From CAYWVO01 sp964461835 (GTDB taxonomy: Bacteria; Zixibacteria; MSB-5A5; WJJR01; JAJRUJ01): a DNA stretch of 22,366 nucleotides. Positions 6,411 through 14,898 of this stretch are shown here, piece by piece. Positions within the stretch are counted from its first letter, which is position 1. Each line of letters opens with the position of its first letter. The DNA lies in NCBI GenBank assembly GCA_964461835.1, contig CAYWVO010000049.1, positions 1 to 22,366 of the forward strand. The letters run 5' to 3'. A program made the position numbers and the translations under genes. Under the pieces are notes generated by a model. The model made no database searches and had not been told where the DNA came from. It saw only the letters and a program-made list of their open reading frames with translations.

Positions 6411-7298
6411 ATGCAATATGTTGTGAGAATCTCGCTGCTGACGCTGCTGGTGTTGGTTTCCGTATCGGCGGGGTACGCTGAAATTCGCGTCGTTACCACA
6501 ACCACCGATTTGGCGCACTTTGTCGAGGAAATCGGCGGCGGACAGGTAACCGTCGACGCGATCAATCGTGGCGACCGCGATCCCCACTTCGTCGAAGTGC
6601 GACCGTCCTATATGCTCAAAGTACGCCGGGCAGACCTGCTGTTTATGATCGGCATGGAACTGGAAATGTGGGTCGATCCGTTGGTCGACGGTTCCCGCAA
6701 TGGAGATTTGACGATTGTCGATTGTTCGGAACGTATCGAGCCAATGGAGGTGCCGTCCTTCAAAGTCGATGCGAGCCACGGCGACATTCATCCGCACGGC
6801 AATCCGCATTATTGGCTGGGACCGGATAACGTGCCGGCAATTATTGAAACAATTGTCGACGCATTGACTAGCTTCGATCCCGGACACGTCGATACGTACC
6901 GGCGCAATGCTGATGCCTACCTCGAACGACTGGATTCTGCCAAAGAGGAATGGCAGCAGTATGCCTCGCAGTTGAAAGGTAAGAAGTTAGTGTTTTATCA
7001 CAATTCCTGGCCGTACTTTGCGGACTATTTCGGGATCGAAGTCGTTGAACATGTCGAACCGAAACCGGGAATTCATCCCTCCCCCGGCCATATCCAGAAA
7101 TTGCAAAAGCTGTTGGCGGCGGGGGAGATTCAGGCGATTGCAGTCGAACCGTATTTCGATCATAATATCCCGGAGATGCTCTCGGAAAAGTCGGGGGTAC
7201 CCGTGGTAAATGTATGTCCCTCGATCGGGGGTGTTCCCGGTGTGGAAAGCTATCCGCAGATGATCGAATATAATCTCCGTGTTCTCGCCGGTGAGTAG
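6411..7298 (+). CDS. Metal ABC transporter substrate-binding protein (ZnuA/TroA family)
   Basis: This 295-residue protein begins with a signal peptide (residues 1-23, ending SAGYA) and then EIRVVTTTTDLAHFVEEIGG, the usual opening of cluster A-I metal-binding proteins. Likely metal ligands are H59 in DPHFVEVRPS, H133 in GNPHYWLGPDN and H197 in VFYHNSWPYF. A fourth acidic ligand is perhaps E279 in GVESYPQMIEYN, where the family usually has Asp. Only a short His segment (HGDIHPHG, 123-130) replaces the long His-rich loop of classical ZnuA. AAGGAG sits eight bases before ATG 6411; a GTG at 6408 is an alternative start. It captures zinc or manganese in the periplasm. The permease gene follows three bases after its stop codon. 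Confidence 0.92.
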   Translation: MQYVVRISLLTLLVLVSVSAGYAEIRVVTTTTDLAHFVEEIGGGQVTVDAINRGDRDPHFVEVRPSYMLKVRRADLLFMIGMELEMWVDPLVDGSRNGDLTIVDCSERIEPMEVPSFKVDASHGDIHPHGNPHYWLGPDNVPAIIETIVDALTSFDPGHVDTYRRNADAYLERLDSAKEEWQQYASQLKGKKLVFYHNSWPYFADYFGIEVVEHVEPKPGIHPSPGHIQKLQKLLAAGEIQAIAVEPYFDHNIPEMLSEKSGVPVVNVCPSIGGVPGVESYPQMIEYNLRVLAGE

Positions 7299-7301
7299 AC
7301 A

Positions 7302-8120
7302 ATGAGTGACTGGTTGATTTTAATGGGCTGGCCGTTGGCGGCCTGCCTGGTGCTGGTGGGGATTCATGCCTATTTCGGGATACACGTTCTGCATCGCGGC
7401 ATTATTTTTGTTGACCTCTCCCTGGCGCAGGTAGCAGCGTTGGGGACCACCGCCGCATTTCTGCTCGGCTTCCCGCTGGACAGCGAAGTGGCGTACATGT
7501 TCGGTGTTGGATTTGCGTTGGTGGGTGGTGGCTTATTTGCCGCGACCCGCACCATGGAGCACAAAATTCCCCAGGAAGCGATTATTGGCATTGTCTACGC
7601 GGTGGCGACTGCGGCGGCGGTGCTGGCGGTCGATCGCGCGCCGGAAGGCGCTGAGCATATCAAGTACATGCTGGTCGGCAATGTGCTGACGGTTACACCC
7701 GCAATGGTCTACAAAACGGCCGGTGTGTATATTGTCATCGGCATTATCCATTGGCTATTCCGTAAACGGTTTCTGGCATTAACGTTTGACAACGGCGCCG
7801 GGCTGCGCCACCCACGCTGGTGGGATTTTTTATTTTATGCGACCTTTGGCGTAGTAGTCACCAGTTCCGTGAAAATCGTCGGGGTGTTGATGGTTTTCAT
7901 TATTCTGGTGGTGCCGGCGTCCGTAGCTAGTATTACTGCCGAAGGGCTCAGGTCCCGTCTGGCAATCGGTTGGGTCTTTGGATTTGCCGCGGCGCTGGCA
8001 GGAATGATCGTGTCGTATTTTGCCGATACGCCGGCGGGTGCAACGGTTGTTTGTTGTTTTGGGGTGCTCCTGGCAGCGGTGGCCGGCATCCAACGACTGG
8101 TCAGCCGGCAGCTAACGTAA
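7302..8120 (+). CDS. Metal ABC transporter permease (ZnuB/TroC family)
   Basis: This 272-residue integral membrane protein has about eight hydrophobic segments and the features of the ABC-3 permease family: HVLHRGIIFVDLSLAQVAALG near residues 29-49, QEAIIGIVYAVATAAAVLAV, and VTSSVKIVGVLMVFIILVVPASVA near 186-209. It would form the inner-membrane channel for zinc or manganese import together with the preceding binding protein. Its start codon follows the binding protein's stop by three bases, so the two are translationally linked. The family needs a ZnuC-type ATPase, and none is encoded next to it or recognised in the window. Confidence 0.92.
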   Translation: MSDWLILMGWPLAACLVLVGIHAYFGIHVLHRGIIFVDLSLAQVAALGTTAAFLLGFPLDSEVAYMFGVGFALVGGGLFAATRTMEHKIPQEAIIGIVYAVATAAAVLAVDRAPEGAEHIKYMLVGNVLTVTPAMVYKTAGVYIVIGIIHWLFRKRFLALTFDNGAGLRHPRWWDFLFYATFGVVVTSSVKIVGVLMVFIILVVPASVASITAEGLRSRLAIGWVFGFAAALAGMIVSYFADTPAGATVVCCFGVLLAAVAGIQRLVSRQLT

Positions 8121-8213
8121 CAGGCTTTGTGGTGAGGGTCATCTACTTGAAATCTCTGTTGAATGATTGGCGGAAATCGCCTATTGTGGCCGCATTGAGT
8201 GAAGGGGGAATAT

Positions 8214-9425
8214 ATGCCGGAGTTTCCAACATTGGGACTCGGAGTGAAAAACGATAAGAAGATTTTCTATCTCATCTTGGACGGTTTGGGCGGCAGTCCG
8301 TTTCCCGGCGTGGGGAAAACCGCGCTGGAGGTGGCAAAGACCCCGAATATGGACGGCCTGCTGAGCCACGCTACCTGCGGATTATTCGACCCGGTTTCAC
8401 CAGGGATCACCCCGGGGTCCGGCCCGGGACATCTGGGGCTGTTTGGATATGACCCCTGGAAATACCAGATCGGTCGTGGTGTCTTATCCGCTTTGGGAAT
8501 TGACTTTCCCCTGCAACCGGAAGACGTCGCCGCGCGGATTAATTTTTGCACGCTGGACAAGGACCGCAACATCACCGATCGTCGTGCCGGACGAATTTCC
8601 ACCGAAACCAATCAACGGCTGATTGAGCTGCTGTTAGAGAAGGTAAAGCTCCCGGATGATGTTGAGTTTTTTCTCCAGACCGTGTCGGAACATCGTGCGT
8701 TGTTTGTGCTCCGCGGCAAAGACCTGGGCGGCTACATCCGGGATACCGATCCGCAGCAGACCGGCGTACCGCCGCTGGACCCGCTCGCCAAGGATGATGT
8801 GTCCATTCGCGCTGCCGAGCTGGCCAAAGAGTTCGTCACGCAGGCGGAAAAAGCACTCGCCGGGGAAGACAAGGCCAACGGCGTGCTGATGCGCGGGTTC
8901 GATAAACGGCCACAGATTCCCATGATCTATGATGTTTACCCGCTTAGTTGCGGCGCGGTGGCGACCTACCCGATGTATCGCGGCGTCGCGCGGCTGTTGG
9001 GGATGGAGGTGCTCGATCCACCCGCTGATCTGCCGGAGACATTTGAGATGGCCGCGGCCAATCGCGACAAGTTCGATTTTCTGTTCATTCACGTAAAATA
9101 CACCGATAAGGCGGGGGAGGACGGCAACTTTGAGTGGAAAGTGCAGGTTATTGAAGAGGTTGATTCGTTATTGCCGAAGTTACTGGATGCCAAGCCCGAC
9201 GTGCTGGTGATTACCGGCGATCATTCGACCCCGGCGGCGCTGAAATCCCATTCCTGGCATCCGGTGCCGGCGTTGCTGTATGCGCCGGAGACCGCCCGGC
9301 CCGATCATTTGAAGGCGTTCAACGAGAGCGAGTGCCGGTATGGTGGGTTCGGTCGGATGGAACTTAAGTATCTGATCCAACTTGCCCTGGCGCATGCAAT
9401 GAAATTGCAGAAATTCGGGGCGTGA
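8214..9425 (+). CDS. apgM: Archaeal-type 2,3-bisphosphoglycerate-independent phosphoglycerate mutase
   Basis: This 403-residue cytoplasmic enzyme of the alkaline phosphatase superfamily interconverts 3- and 2-phosphoglycerate in glycolysis and gluconeogenesis. It shows the metal-binding LILDGLG (D23), the nucleophile region TPGSGPGHLGLFGYDP with the likely phosphorylated serine S69, GRGVLSALG, RAGRIST, and the C-terminal metal site TGDHSTP (D336, H337). The length is normal for ApgM. The ATG at 8214 follows the ribosome-binding site AAGGGGGA; an in-frame GTG at 8199 would lie upstream of that site. It follows the metal permease by 93 bp with no clear terminator between, so read-through is possible. 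The enzyme family itself needs divalent metal. Confidence 0.94.
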   Translation: MPEFPTLGLGVKNDKKIFYLILDGLGGSPFPGVGKTALEVAKTPNMDGLLSHATCGLFDPVSPGITPGSGPGHLGLFGYDPWKYQIGRGVLSALGIDFPLQPEDVAARINFCTLDKDRNITDRRAGRISTETNQRLIELLLEKVKLPDDVEFFLQTVSEHRALFVLRGKDLGGYIRDTDPQQTGVPPLDPLAKDDVSIRAAELAKEFVTQAEKALAGEDKANGVLMRGFDKRPQIPMIYDVYPLSCGAVATYPMYRGVARLLGMEVLDPPADLPETFEMAAANRDKFDFLFIHVKYTDKAGEDGNFEWKVQVIEEVDSLLPKLLDAKPDVLVITGDHSTPAALKSHSWHPVPALLYAPETARPDHLKAFNESECRYGGFGRMELKYLIQLALAHAMKLQKFGA

Positions 9426-9452
9426 TATATTTGTTTGTGGGGGTTCTCACGC

Positions 9453-10718
9453 ATGACTGATCGATCCGGTAACTGGGTTGTCGGTGCATTCACGACTCTG
9501 GCAATTGTAATACTGTTGGTGCCACCGGGGGCTGCGCGGGTGTTGCAGGTAGGGACAATGACCGGGGATAGTGTCCTCACTGTTGGTAGCGCCTCTGTAT
9601 TCGCCGATTTGCAGACGGCAATCGACAGCGCGGCGACCAACGATACCATCTACCTCGCTCCGGGAATCTATGCGGCGACGCCGGAATCATTCGTGGAAGA
9701 ACTCTGTGGGAATTGCGAGAACCATCAAACCAGTGTGCAAGCGACCCGCGGATTTTACATCCACGATAAAGCGGTATCAATAGTGGGGCTGGATCGTGAT
9801 TCGGTGATACTACAAACCAACGCCGGGTATGGGATTTTCTTTGAAAACAGCTACGGCTCATTGGTGAAACACCTGACGATTACCGGGGGTGTGCGAGATG
9901 TTGACGGTGCCGCCACCGATGCCGCCATTGTCGCCCGCAATGCGCGGTTGACGGTGACCGAATGCACGATTCGGGACAACACCAACCGGCCAGACTCGAT
10001 TGTCGTGGGTATCGGTGGCGTGTTCGGTCGGGAGAACGCGAAGCTGTTCATTATCGGTAACCTCATCGAGAACAATAGTTGGGACGGCATTGCCCTCTAT
10101 CGCGGCGCGACCGCAATTATCATGGATAATGAGATCATCAAGGGTCGCGGGGCCGGCATAGGAATCACCTGGGACGCGGTGGCTACTGTATATCGCAACC
10201 GGATATCTGAATACTGGAAAGGGATCGGGACTTTTGGTGCGTCGCGAGCCATCGTGCGCAATAACGCCGTGTTCGAAAATCTCGGTTGGGGGATTATTGC
10301 GACCGGCACATCATACATGGATTGTGCGAACAATGTGATTTATCATAACGGTAATTGCGGCTTTGGCCTGTGGAGCGACGAGGCGACTGGACGCATCACC
10401 AATTGCATTATCACCGATAACGGCTGGCGCGAGATGTGGGTCTGCCCGCCGGTCGGGGTATGGAACAACGGCCATCCGTTGCTCTTCCCATTTACCTACA
10501 ACGTTGTCTGGGGCAATAAGGATGGTGCGTTCTCGGGAATGCCGGATTTGATTGATGTTGATGGCAATCAGGCAATCGATCCCGGATTTGTGGGCGAGCA
10601 TGAATTCCGTGTGCCGCCGGAATCCCCGCTCATTGATGCCGGCAATCCGGACCTGACTGATCCGGACGGCACCCGGTCGGATATCGGTCTGTTCGGCGGA
10701 CCAAACGCCAGGCGATAG
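9453..10718 (+). CDS. Secreted right-handed parallel beta-helix protein
   Basis: This 421-residue protein has an N-terminal hydrophobic segment (VVGAFTTLAIVILLVPPGAA) consistent with a signal peptide or anchor. A DUF1565-like opening follows (FADLQTAIDSAATNDTIYLAPGIY). It continues as repeated short strands rich in N and I/V (VARNARLTVTECTIRDN, LIENNSWDGIALYRG, NEIIKGRGAGIGITW, NAVFENLGWGIIATG), the pattern of pectate-lyase-like beta-helices and NosD-type CASH domains. The C-terminus (SPLIDAGNPDLTDPDG.., SDIGLFGGP) is a common ending of such surface proteins. No catalytic residues can be assigned, so it may bind or degrade polysaccharide. ATG 9453 is preceded by a GGGGG stretch about nine bases upstream. 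No linked function with apgM is evident. Confidence 0.82.
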   Translation: MTDRSGNWVVGAFTTLAIVILLVPPGAARVLQVGTMTGDSVLTVGSASVFADLQTAIDSAATNDTIYLAPGIYAATPESFVEELCGNCENHQTSVQATRGFYIHDKAVSIVGLDRDSVILQTNAGYGIFFENSYGSLVKHLTITGGVRDVDGAATDAAIVARNARLTVTECTIRDNTNRPDSIVVGIGGVFGRENAKLFIIGNLIENNSWDGIALYRGATAIIMDNEIIKGRGAGIGITWDAVATVYRNRISEYWKGIGTFGASRAIVRNNAVFENLGWGIIATGTSYMDCANNVIYHNGNCGFGLWSDEATGRITNCIITDNGWREMWVCPPVGVWNNGHPLLFPFTYNVVWGNKDGAFSGMPDLIDVDGNQAIDPGFVGEHEFRVPPESPLIDAGNPDLTDPDGTRSDIGLFGGPNARR

Positions 10719-10745
10719 CAATAATATAATCGAGGAATGCCACTG

Positions 10746-11684
10746 ATGACGCCGGAAGAGCGGATGTTATTATCCTTGCGCGGCCTTTCTATCGGGGACG
10801 CGTTCGGCGAGTTGTTTTTTGCGCTGCCACTATCACTGACCGAAACATTATCAACGCGTACCTTGCCGGACCCGCCATGGATGTATACTGACGACACTGA
10901 GATGGCGTTATCGCTGGTAGAGAGTTTGCAGCGTCACGGAAGCATTAATCAGGATGAAGTGGCCGCCGGATTTGCGCGGCGGATGCAACCACACCGCAGC
11001 TACGGTGGGCATGCCTATTATTTGCTCATGAGCCTGAAAAACGGGGCCGATTGGCGAACGGAAGCACCGGCGATGTTTGATGGTACAGGGTCATTCGGCA
11101 ACGGATCGGCCATGCGGATTGCCCCGCTGGGGGCATATTTCGCCGATGATTTAGACGCGCTAAAAGAGAATGCGGTACTTTCCGCCCGGATTACACATAC
11201 GCATCTTGAGGGCTCTGCCGGCGCAATTGCAATCGCTGTGGCGGCGGCGTTCGCTTGGCGGATGCGGGGAGAGAAGGATATCGATCCGCAATCGTTTTTG
11301 CAGCGTGTCGAACCGCACGTGCCGGAAAGCCTAACTCAGGATGGCATCAAGGAGGCGCTACAGCAATCGTTCGAGGCGTCAATGATTAAAGACAAAGACG
11401 GGAACGAATTTGATGTCCGTCCCGCACAGGCTGCGCAAGTGCTTGGTTCGGGGTACAAAGTCAGCGCGCAGGATACGGTGCCGTTTGCGTTGTGGTGCGC
11501 CGCCCGTCACTTGGATAATTACGAAGAAGCGCTCTGGTCGACCGCCTCCGGTTTAGGCGATGTGGATACCACGTGCGCCATGGTCGGGGGAATCGTGGCG
11601 CTCTCTGCGAATCAGTCAACCATCCCACCTGCCTGGCTGAAAAACCGGGAGAAACTGCCGGAAGAGTTTGAGTTGCAAAAATAA
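10746..11684 (+). CDS. ADP-ribosylglycohydrolase family protein
   Basis: This 312-residue protein belongs to the DraG/ADP-ribosylglycohydrolase fold, which removes ADP-ribose from proteins or other acceptors using two magnesium ions. Metal-site motifs are intact: YTDDTEMAL (T48, D49, D50 and T51 region), GNGSAMR (118-124) and the C-terminal GDVDTTCAMVGGI (271-283). The opening LSLRGLSIGDAFG is also typical. ATG 10746 has GAGG ten bases upstream; ATG 10737 (315 residues) is possible but only one base from that GAGG. A perfect TATAAT lies at 10725-10730 without a clear -35 box. No ADP-ribosyltransferase is encoded nearby, so its substrate is unknown. It is probably cytoplasmic. Confidence 0.9.
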   Translation: MTPEERMLLSLRGLSIGDAFGELFFALPLSLTETLSTRTLPDPPWMYTDDTEMALSLVESLQRHGSINQDEVAAGFARRMQPHRSYGGHAYYLLMSLKNGADWRTEAPAMFDGTGSFGNGSAMRIAPLGAYFADDLDALKENAVLSARITHTHLEGSAGAIAIAVAAAFAWRMRGEKDIDPQSFLQRVEPHVPESLTQDGIKEALQQSFEASMIKDKDGNEFDVRPAQAAQVLGSGYKVSAQDTVPFALWCAARHLDNYEEALWSTASGLGDVDTTCAMVGGIVALSANQSTIPPAWLKNREKLPEEFELQK

Positions 11685-11702
11685 CTTGTGGCCGACGGGT
11701 GG

Positions 11703-11747
11703 CAACCCCAAACTTGGTCCGCCGCAGGCGGGCTCTATTTGGGGTTG
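11703..11747. terminator. Long hairpin between convergent genes
   Basis: The perfect 10-bp outer stem CAACCCCAAA (11703-11712) with TTTGGGGTTG (11738-11747) encloses a second stem, GTCCGCC (11717-11723) with GGCGGGC (11727-11733), around a GCA loop. It lies 19 bp after the ADP-ribosylglycohydrolase stop and 38 bp from the convergent ATPase stop, so it could end transcription in both directions. Its arms match those of the hairpin at 4577-4620, marking a dispersed repeat family. No long T-tract follows. Confidence 0.55.
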
Positions 11748-11784
11748 ATGTGGAAGTGTGTTGAAACTGCGTTCGACACGTACC

Positions 11785-13257
11785 CTACGATTCCCATGGC
11801 AACTCCTCGCTGGCAGAGCCATCAAAAATCAACTGCCCCTTATCGATGAATAAGATCCTCTGGACATTCCCCTTAATGAACTCGAGATCATGTGTGATAA
11901 CAATCACCGAATTTCCGTGTGACGTGAGATTATGAATAAGTCCCTCCATCCGCGCAACACTCTCTGGATCGAGATAACTTGTCGGTTCATCCAGGATGTA
12001 GAGTGACGCCGGCAGCGCGAGGATTCCGGCCAGGCCCGCTTTGCGTTGCTCACCCCCAGAGAGTTCAAACGGGGAACGATGCCCAAAATCATCGGCAGAT
12101 AATCCGGTAAGTTGCAGTGAATCCCGCACCAGGTTTGGGATCGCCGCCTTCGGTATCCCGATGTTTTTCGGGCCGAAGGCGACGTCATCAAATACCGTAT
12201 CGGCAAAAAGCTGACGTTCCGGCTGTTGCATCAACATCGCCACCGGCGGGCGATGGTTTTTTTGATTTACCGGCTTGCCGGCGACTGTAATGCCACCCTT
12301 AAATTTCCGAATCAACCCCGCCAGATGCCAGGCCAGCGTACTCTTGCCGGAGCCGGTCGGCCCGACTATTCCCACGATTTCGCCGGGCTGAATGCTGAAT
12401 GAGATATCCTGCAGCGGATTGGGCAGTTCGGCGGGGAATATCGTCTCGGTTTGGCTCAGGTTCTCGACCACGACCAGCGGATCGGACGTTGGTGCGGCGG
12501 TGGCGTGAAGCCATGTCTTCGGAATATCGATTGTAACCGCGGGCGTGTGTTTTTCCGCGTGAGAGTACTCCGCAGGAGTGCCGTCATACGCGATTTGGGC
12601 CTGGTCGAGCACCAGGACGCGATCACAGGATTTTACCTCGTCCCAATGCTGGGTGACCATAATGATGGTCTTAGCCGTGTTGGCATCGCCGAAGATGTCA
12701 TGGTGCACAAATTCCCGGCGGCCGGGGGGATCGAGATTGGTGGTTGGTTCATCGAGCAGCAACACTTCCGGTCTGACCACCAACACCGAGGCCAGTGCCA
12801 CCTGCTGACGTTCGCCCCCGGAAAGAGTGTTCAGTTTTCGATCGGCTAAATGATCCAGGCTTCGTGCGCGCAGGAGATCATCGATTTCTGCCGTTTCCCG
12901 GGGGTCGTCGGGATACGCGCATCGAAGCGCGAAGTGCAGCTCCTCCCGGACGGTCTCTTGCGCGAACATATCCTCGGCGTGTTGCAGGACCACGCCAACC
13001 CGGCGGCGGATCTCGGCAGGAAGTTCGCCGTTGGCCGGGTTGGCCCCGAGGATTTCGATTGACCCGTTGGAGGTTGGTTGCAGTCCGGCGATGACATGCA
13101 GCAAGGTCGTTTTCCCGGAGCCATTGGGGCCAGAGATCGCCACGCGCTCCCCGGCGGTAACATCCAGGCCGACGTATTGCAGTGCGGTGATCGGAGCGGG
13201 ATCATGCGGCCGGAAGACGACCGAAACATCCCGTAAGCGTACAACTGGAGCGCCCAT
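11785..13257 (-). CDS. Fused double ATPase of an energy-coupling-factor type ABC transporter
   Basis: This 490-residue protein carries two complete CbiO/EcfA-like ABC ATPase domains. Domain 1 has Walker A GPNGSGKT (43-50), Q92, signature LSGGERQQ (145-152), Walker B VLLLDE (165-170) and H204. Domain 2 has GPTGSGKST (299-307), Q-loop MQQPE (343-347), LSGGEQRK (399-406), YILDE (420-424) and H456. The pair QQPERQLFADTVFDDVAFGP is typical of the vitamin- and metal-importing ECF group. ATG 13257 is chosen over an in-frame TTG at 13272 because the conserved domain begins immediately after it. No T component or substrate-binding S component is encoded beside it, so the substrate is unknown. It lies 74 bp downstream of gcvPB on the same strand and may share its transcript. 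Confidence 0.9.
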   Translation of the reverse strand: MGAPVVRLRDVSVVFRPHDPAPITALQYVGLDVTAGERVAISGPNGSGKTTLLHVIAGLQPTSNGSIEILGANPANGELPAEIRRRVGVVLQHAEDMFAQETVREELHFALRCAYPDDPRETAEIDDLLRARSLDHLADRKLNTLSGGERQQVALASVLVVRPEVLLLDEPTTNLDPPGRREFVHHDIFGDANTAKTIIMVTQHWDEVKSCDRVLVLDQAQIAYDGTPAEYSHAEKHTPAVTIDIPKTWLHATAAPTSDPLVVVENLSQTETIFPAELPNPLQDISFSIQPGEIVGIVGPTGSGKSTLAWHLAGLIRKFKGGITVAGKPVNQKNHRPPVAMLMQQPERQLFADTVFDDVAFGPKNIGIPKAAIPNLVRDSLQLTGLSADDFGHRSPFELSGGEQRKAGLAGILALPASLYILDEPTSYLDPESVARMEGLIHNLTSHGNSVIVITHDLEFIKGNVQRILFIDKGQLIFDGSASEELPWES

Positions 13258-13331
13258 ATCTCTAAGGTACAATGATGCGGCGTTTGCCGGAAGTTCTCAA
13301 AGATTGCTGGAAAGAGAAAAATACTGCTGAA

Positions 13332-14792
13332 TTATTCGTCCGGCCAGCAGACATCCAGCTCTTTGGCAGCCTTGGCCTCATTGAGCTTGCGCAGCGGAGT
13401 ATTATGTGGAGCAGAATTGACCAGGTCGGCGTCGGTTTCCACCTCTTTGGCGATTTGAATCATGATCTCGGCAAAATTGTCGAGTGATTCCTTGCTCTCC
13501 GTTTCAGTCGGTTCGATCATCAACGCTTCCGGGACAATCAGCGGGAAATAAACCGTCGGGGAGTGCACACCAAAATCCAGCAACCGCTTGGCGATCGCCC
13601 CCGCGCGAACTCTCTGCTTTTTCTGCCGCGACGCCGAGAGAACAAATTCGTGCTGGCAGGGGAGTGGATGCGGCAACTCGTAATAATCTTTTACCCGGGC
13701 AGCCAGATAGTTGGCGTTCAGGATTGCGTCCTCGGCCACCTGACGGAGTCCCTCTCTCCCGAGGCGTTTAATGTAGGCGTACGCTCGCACCATGATCCCG
13801 AAGTTGCCATCGAATGAGTGCAGGCGGCCGATTGAGTCGGCGCCAACATCCTCGTGCCGAAAATACGGCGCACCGTCACGTTGGTCTTTAACTATACGTG
13901 GGCCGGGGAGAAACCGAGTCAGGTGATCTTTCACCCCAACCGCACCGGCACCCGGGCCACCGCCGCCATGTGGAGTGGAAAAGGTCTTATGCAGGTTGAA
14001 ATGAACGATGTCGAATCCCATGTCTCCCGGCCGGACAATACCCAGCATGGCATTTAAGTTAGCGCCGTCCATGTAGATTAATCCCCCGGCCTCGTGCACC
14101 ATGGCGTTAATTTGCTCGATATTTTTTTCGAACAGTCCGAGGGTATTGGGATTGGTGAGCATCAACCCAGCAGTGTGATCGTCCAGGACGCTGGCCAGAT
14201 CCTCTACGTCCACCAGACCGTCCTTGCCTGAAGACAAGGCAACGGGCTCGAAGCCGGTTAGCGTAACTGAGGCAGGGTTCGTGCCGTGGGCGGAGTCGGG
14301 AATAATGATTTTTTTGCGGTTGTTGCCGTGGTTTTTGTGAAATGCCCGCATCAGCAATAAGCCCACCATCTCCCCCTGCGCACCGGCCACCGGCTGCACG
14401 CTGACTTCATCCATCCCGGCAATAACCGCCAGCATCTGCGACAATTCATGCATCAATTGGAGTGCACCCTGGCAGAGGTGTTCAGGCATTTCCGGGTGCA
14501 ATCCAGCGAAACCGGGAAGGGTGGCAACACGATCGTTGATTTTCGGATTGTATTTCATCGTGCACGAGCCGAGGGGATACATGGCCTTATCGATATGGTG
14601 ATTCATGGTCGAAAGGCGAATGTAATGCCGGACGACCTGCGGTTCGGCGACCTCAGGTAGTTTGGCAGGCGTTTCCCGGCGATAGGCCGACGGGATAAGC
14701 TGGTCTAGTGGTGTATCGCCGACACCCGGTTTCGGCGGCGTGACGCCCTGCCGTCCGGGTTTGGAGAGTTCGAAGATGTTTTGTTGTTTCAT
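13332..14792 (-). CDS. gcvPB: Glycine dehydrogenase (decarboxylating) subunit 2
   Basis: This 486-residue protein is the PLP-binding half of the two-subunit glycine decarboxylase (P protein) of the glycine cleavage system. The PLP lysine is K269 in HFNLHKTFSTPHGGGG. Other family motifs are YPLGSCTMKYNPK (72-84), QPVAGAQGE (133-141) and DSAHGTNPAS (166-175). ATG 14792 begins the conserved MKQQNIFELS; the open frame continues upstream to 14813 but only into the palindromic repeat at 14800-14849. The usual upstream partner gcvPA, and gcvT and gcvH, are absent; the gene before it on this strand is a GH13 protein. A dihydrolipoyl dehydrogenase gene is about 10 kb away at 1709. It may have its own promoter at 14899-14927. 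Confidence 0.95.
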   Translation of the reverse strand: MKQQNIFELSKPGRQGVTPPKPGVGDTPLDQLIPSAYRRETPAKLPEVAEPQVVRHYIRLSTMNHHIDKAMYPLGSCTMKYNPKINDRVATLPGFAGLHPEMPEHLCQGALQLMHELSQMLAVIAGMDEVSVQPVAGAQGEMVGLLLMRAFHKNHGNNRKKIIIPDSAHGTNPASVTLTGFEPVALSSGKDGLVDVEDLASVLDDHTAGLMLTNPNTLGLFEKNIEQINAMVHEAGGLIYMDGANLNAMLGIVRPGDMGFDIVHFNLHKTFSTPHGGGGPGAGAVGVKDHLTRFLPGPRIVKDQRDGAPYFRHEDVGADSIGRLHSFDGNFGIMVRAYAYIKRLGREGLRQVAEDAILNANYLAARVKDYYELPHPLPCQHEFVLSASRQKKQRVRAGAIAKRLLDFGVHSPTVYFPLIVPEALMIEPTETESKESLDNFAEIMIQIAKEVETDADLVNSAPHNTPLRKLNEAKAAKELDVCWPDE

Positions 14793-14799
14793 GGGTCTT

Positions 14800-14849
14800 G
14801 GTGTCGAAACCACGTCCCCACCATCGGCGGGGACTCAGGGGTTTCGACC
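14800..14849. repeat. Nested palindrome in the gcvPB leader
   Basis: The outer arms GTCGAAACC (14803-14811) and GGTTTCGAC (14840-14848) pair perfectly. An inner stem pairs GTCCCC (14814-14819) with GGGGAC (14829-14834). The element ends only eight bases before the gcvPB start codon, so the transcript would fold tightly around the ribosome-binding region. Its form, a nested GC-rich cruciform, suggests a dispersed intergenic repeat rather than a gene-specific structure. Confidence 0.65.
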
Positions 14850-14898
14850 TACCTTAAATCCGTTATTATTCGGTCCGGTCTTTACCGCCGGTTGCCGG

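Noticed and set aside
6288..6887. Minus-strand open frame of 199 codons
   Set aside because: It is antisense to the end of the barrel gene and the metal-binding protein gene, both well supported.
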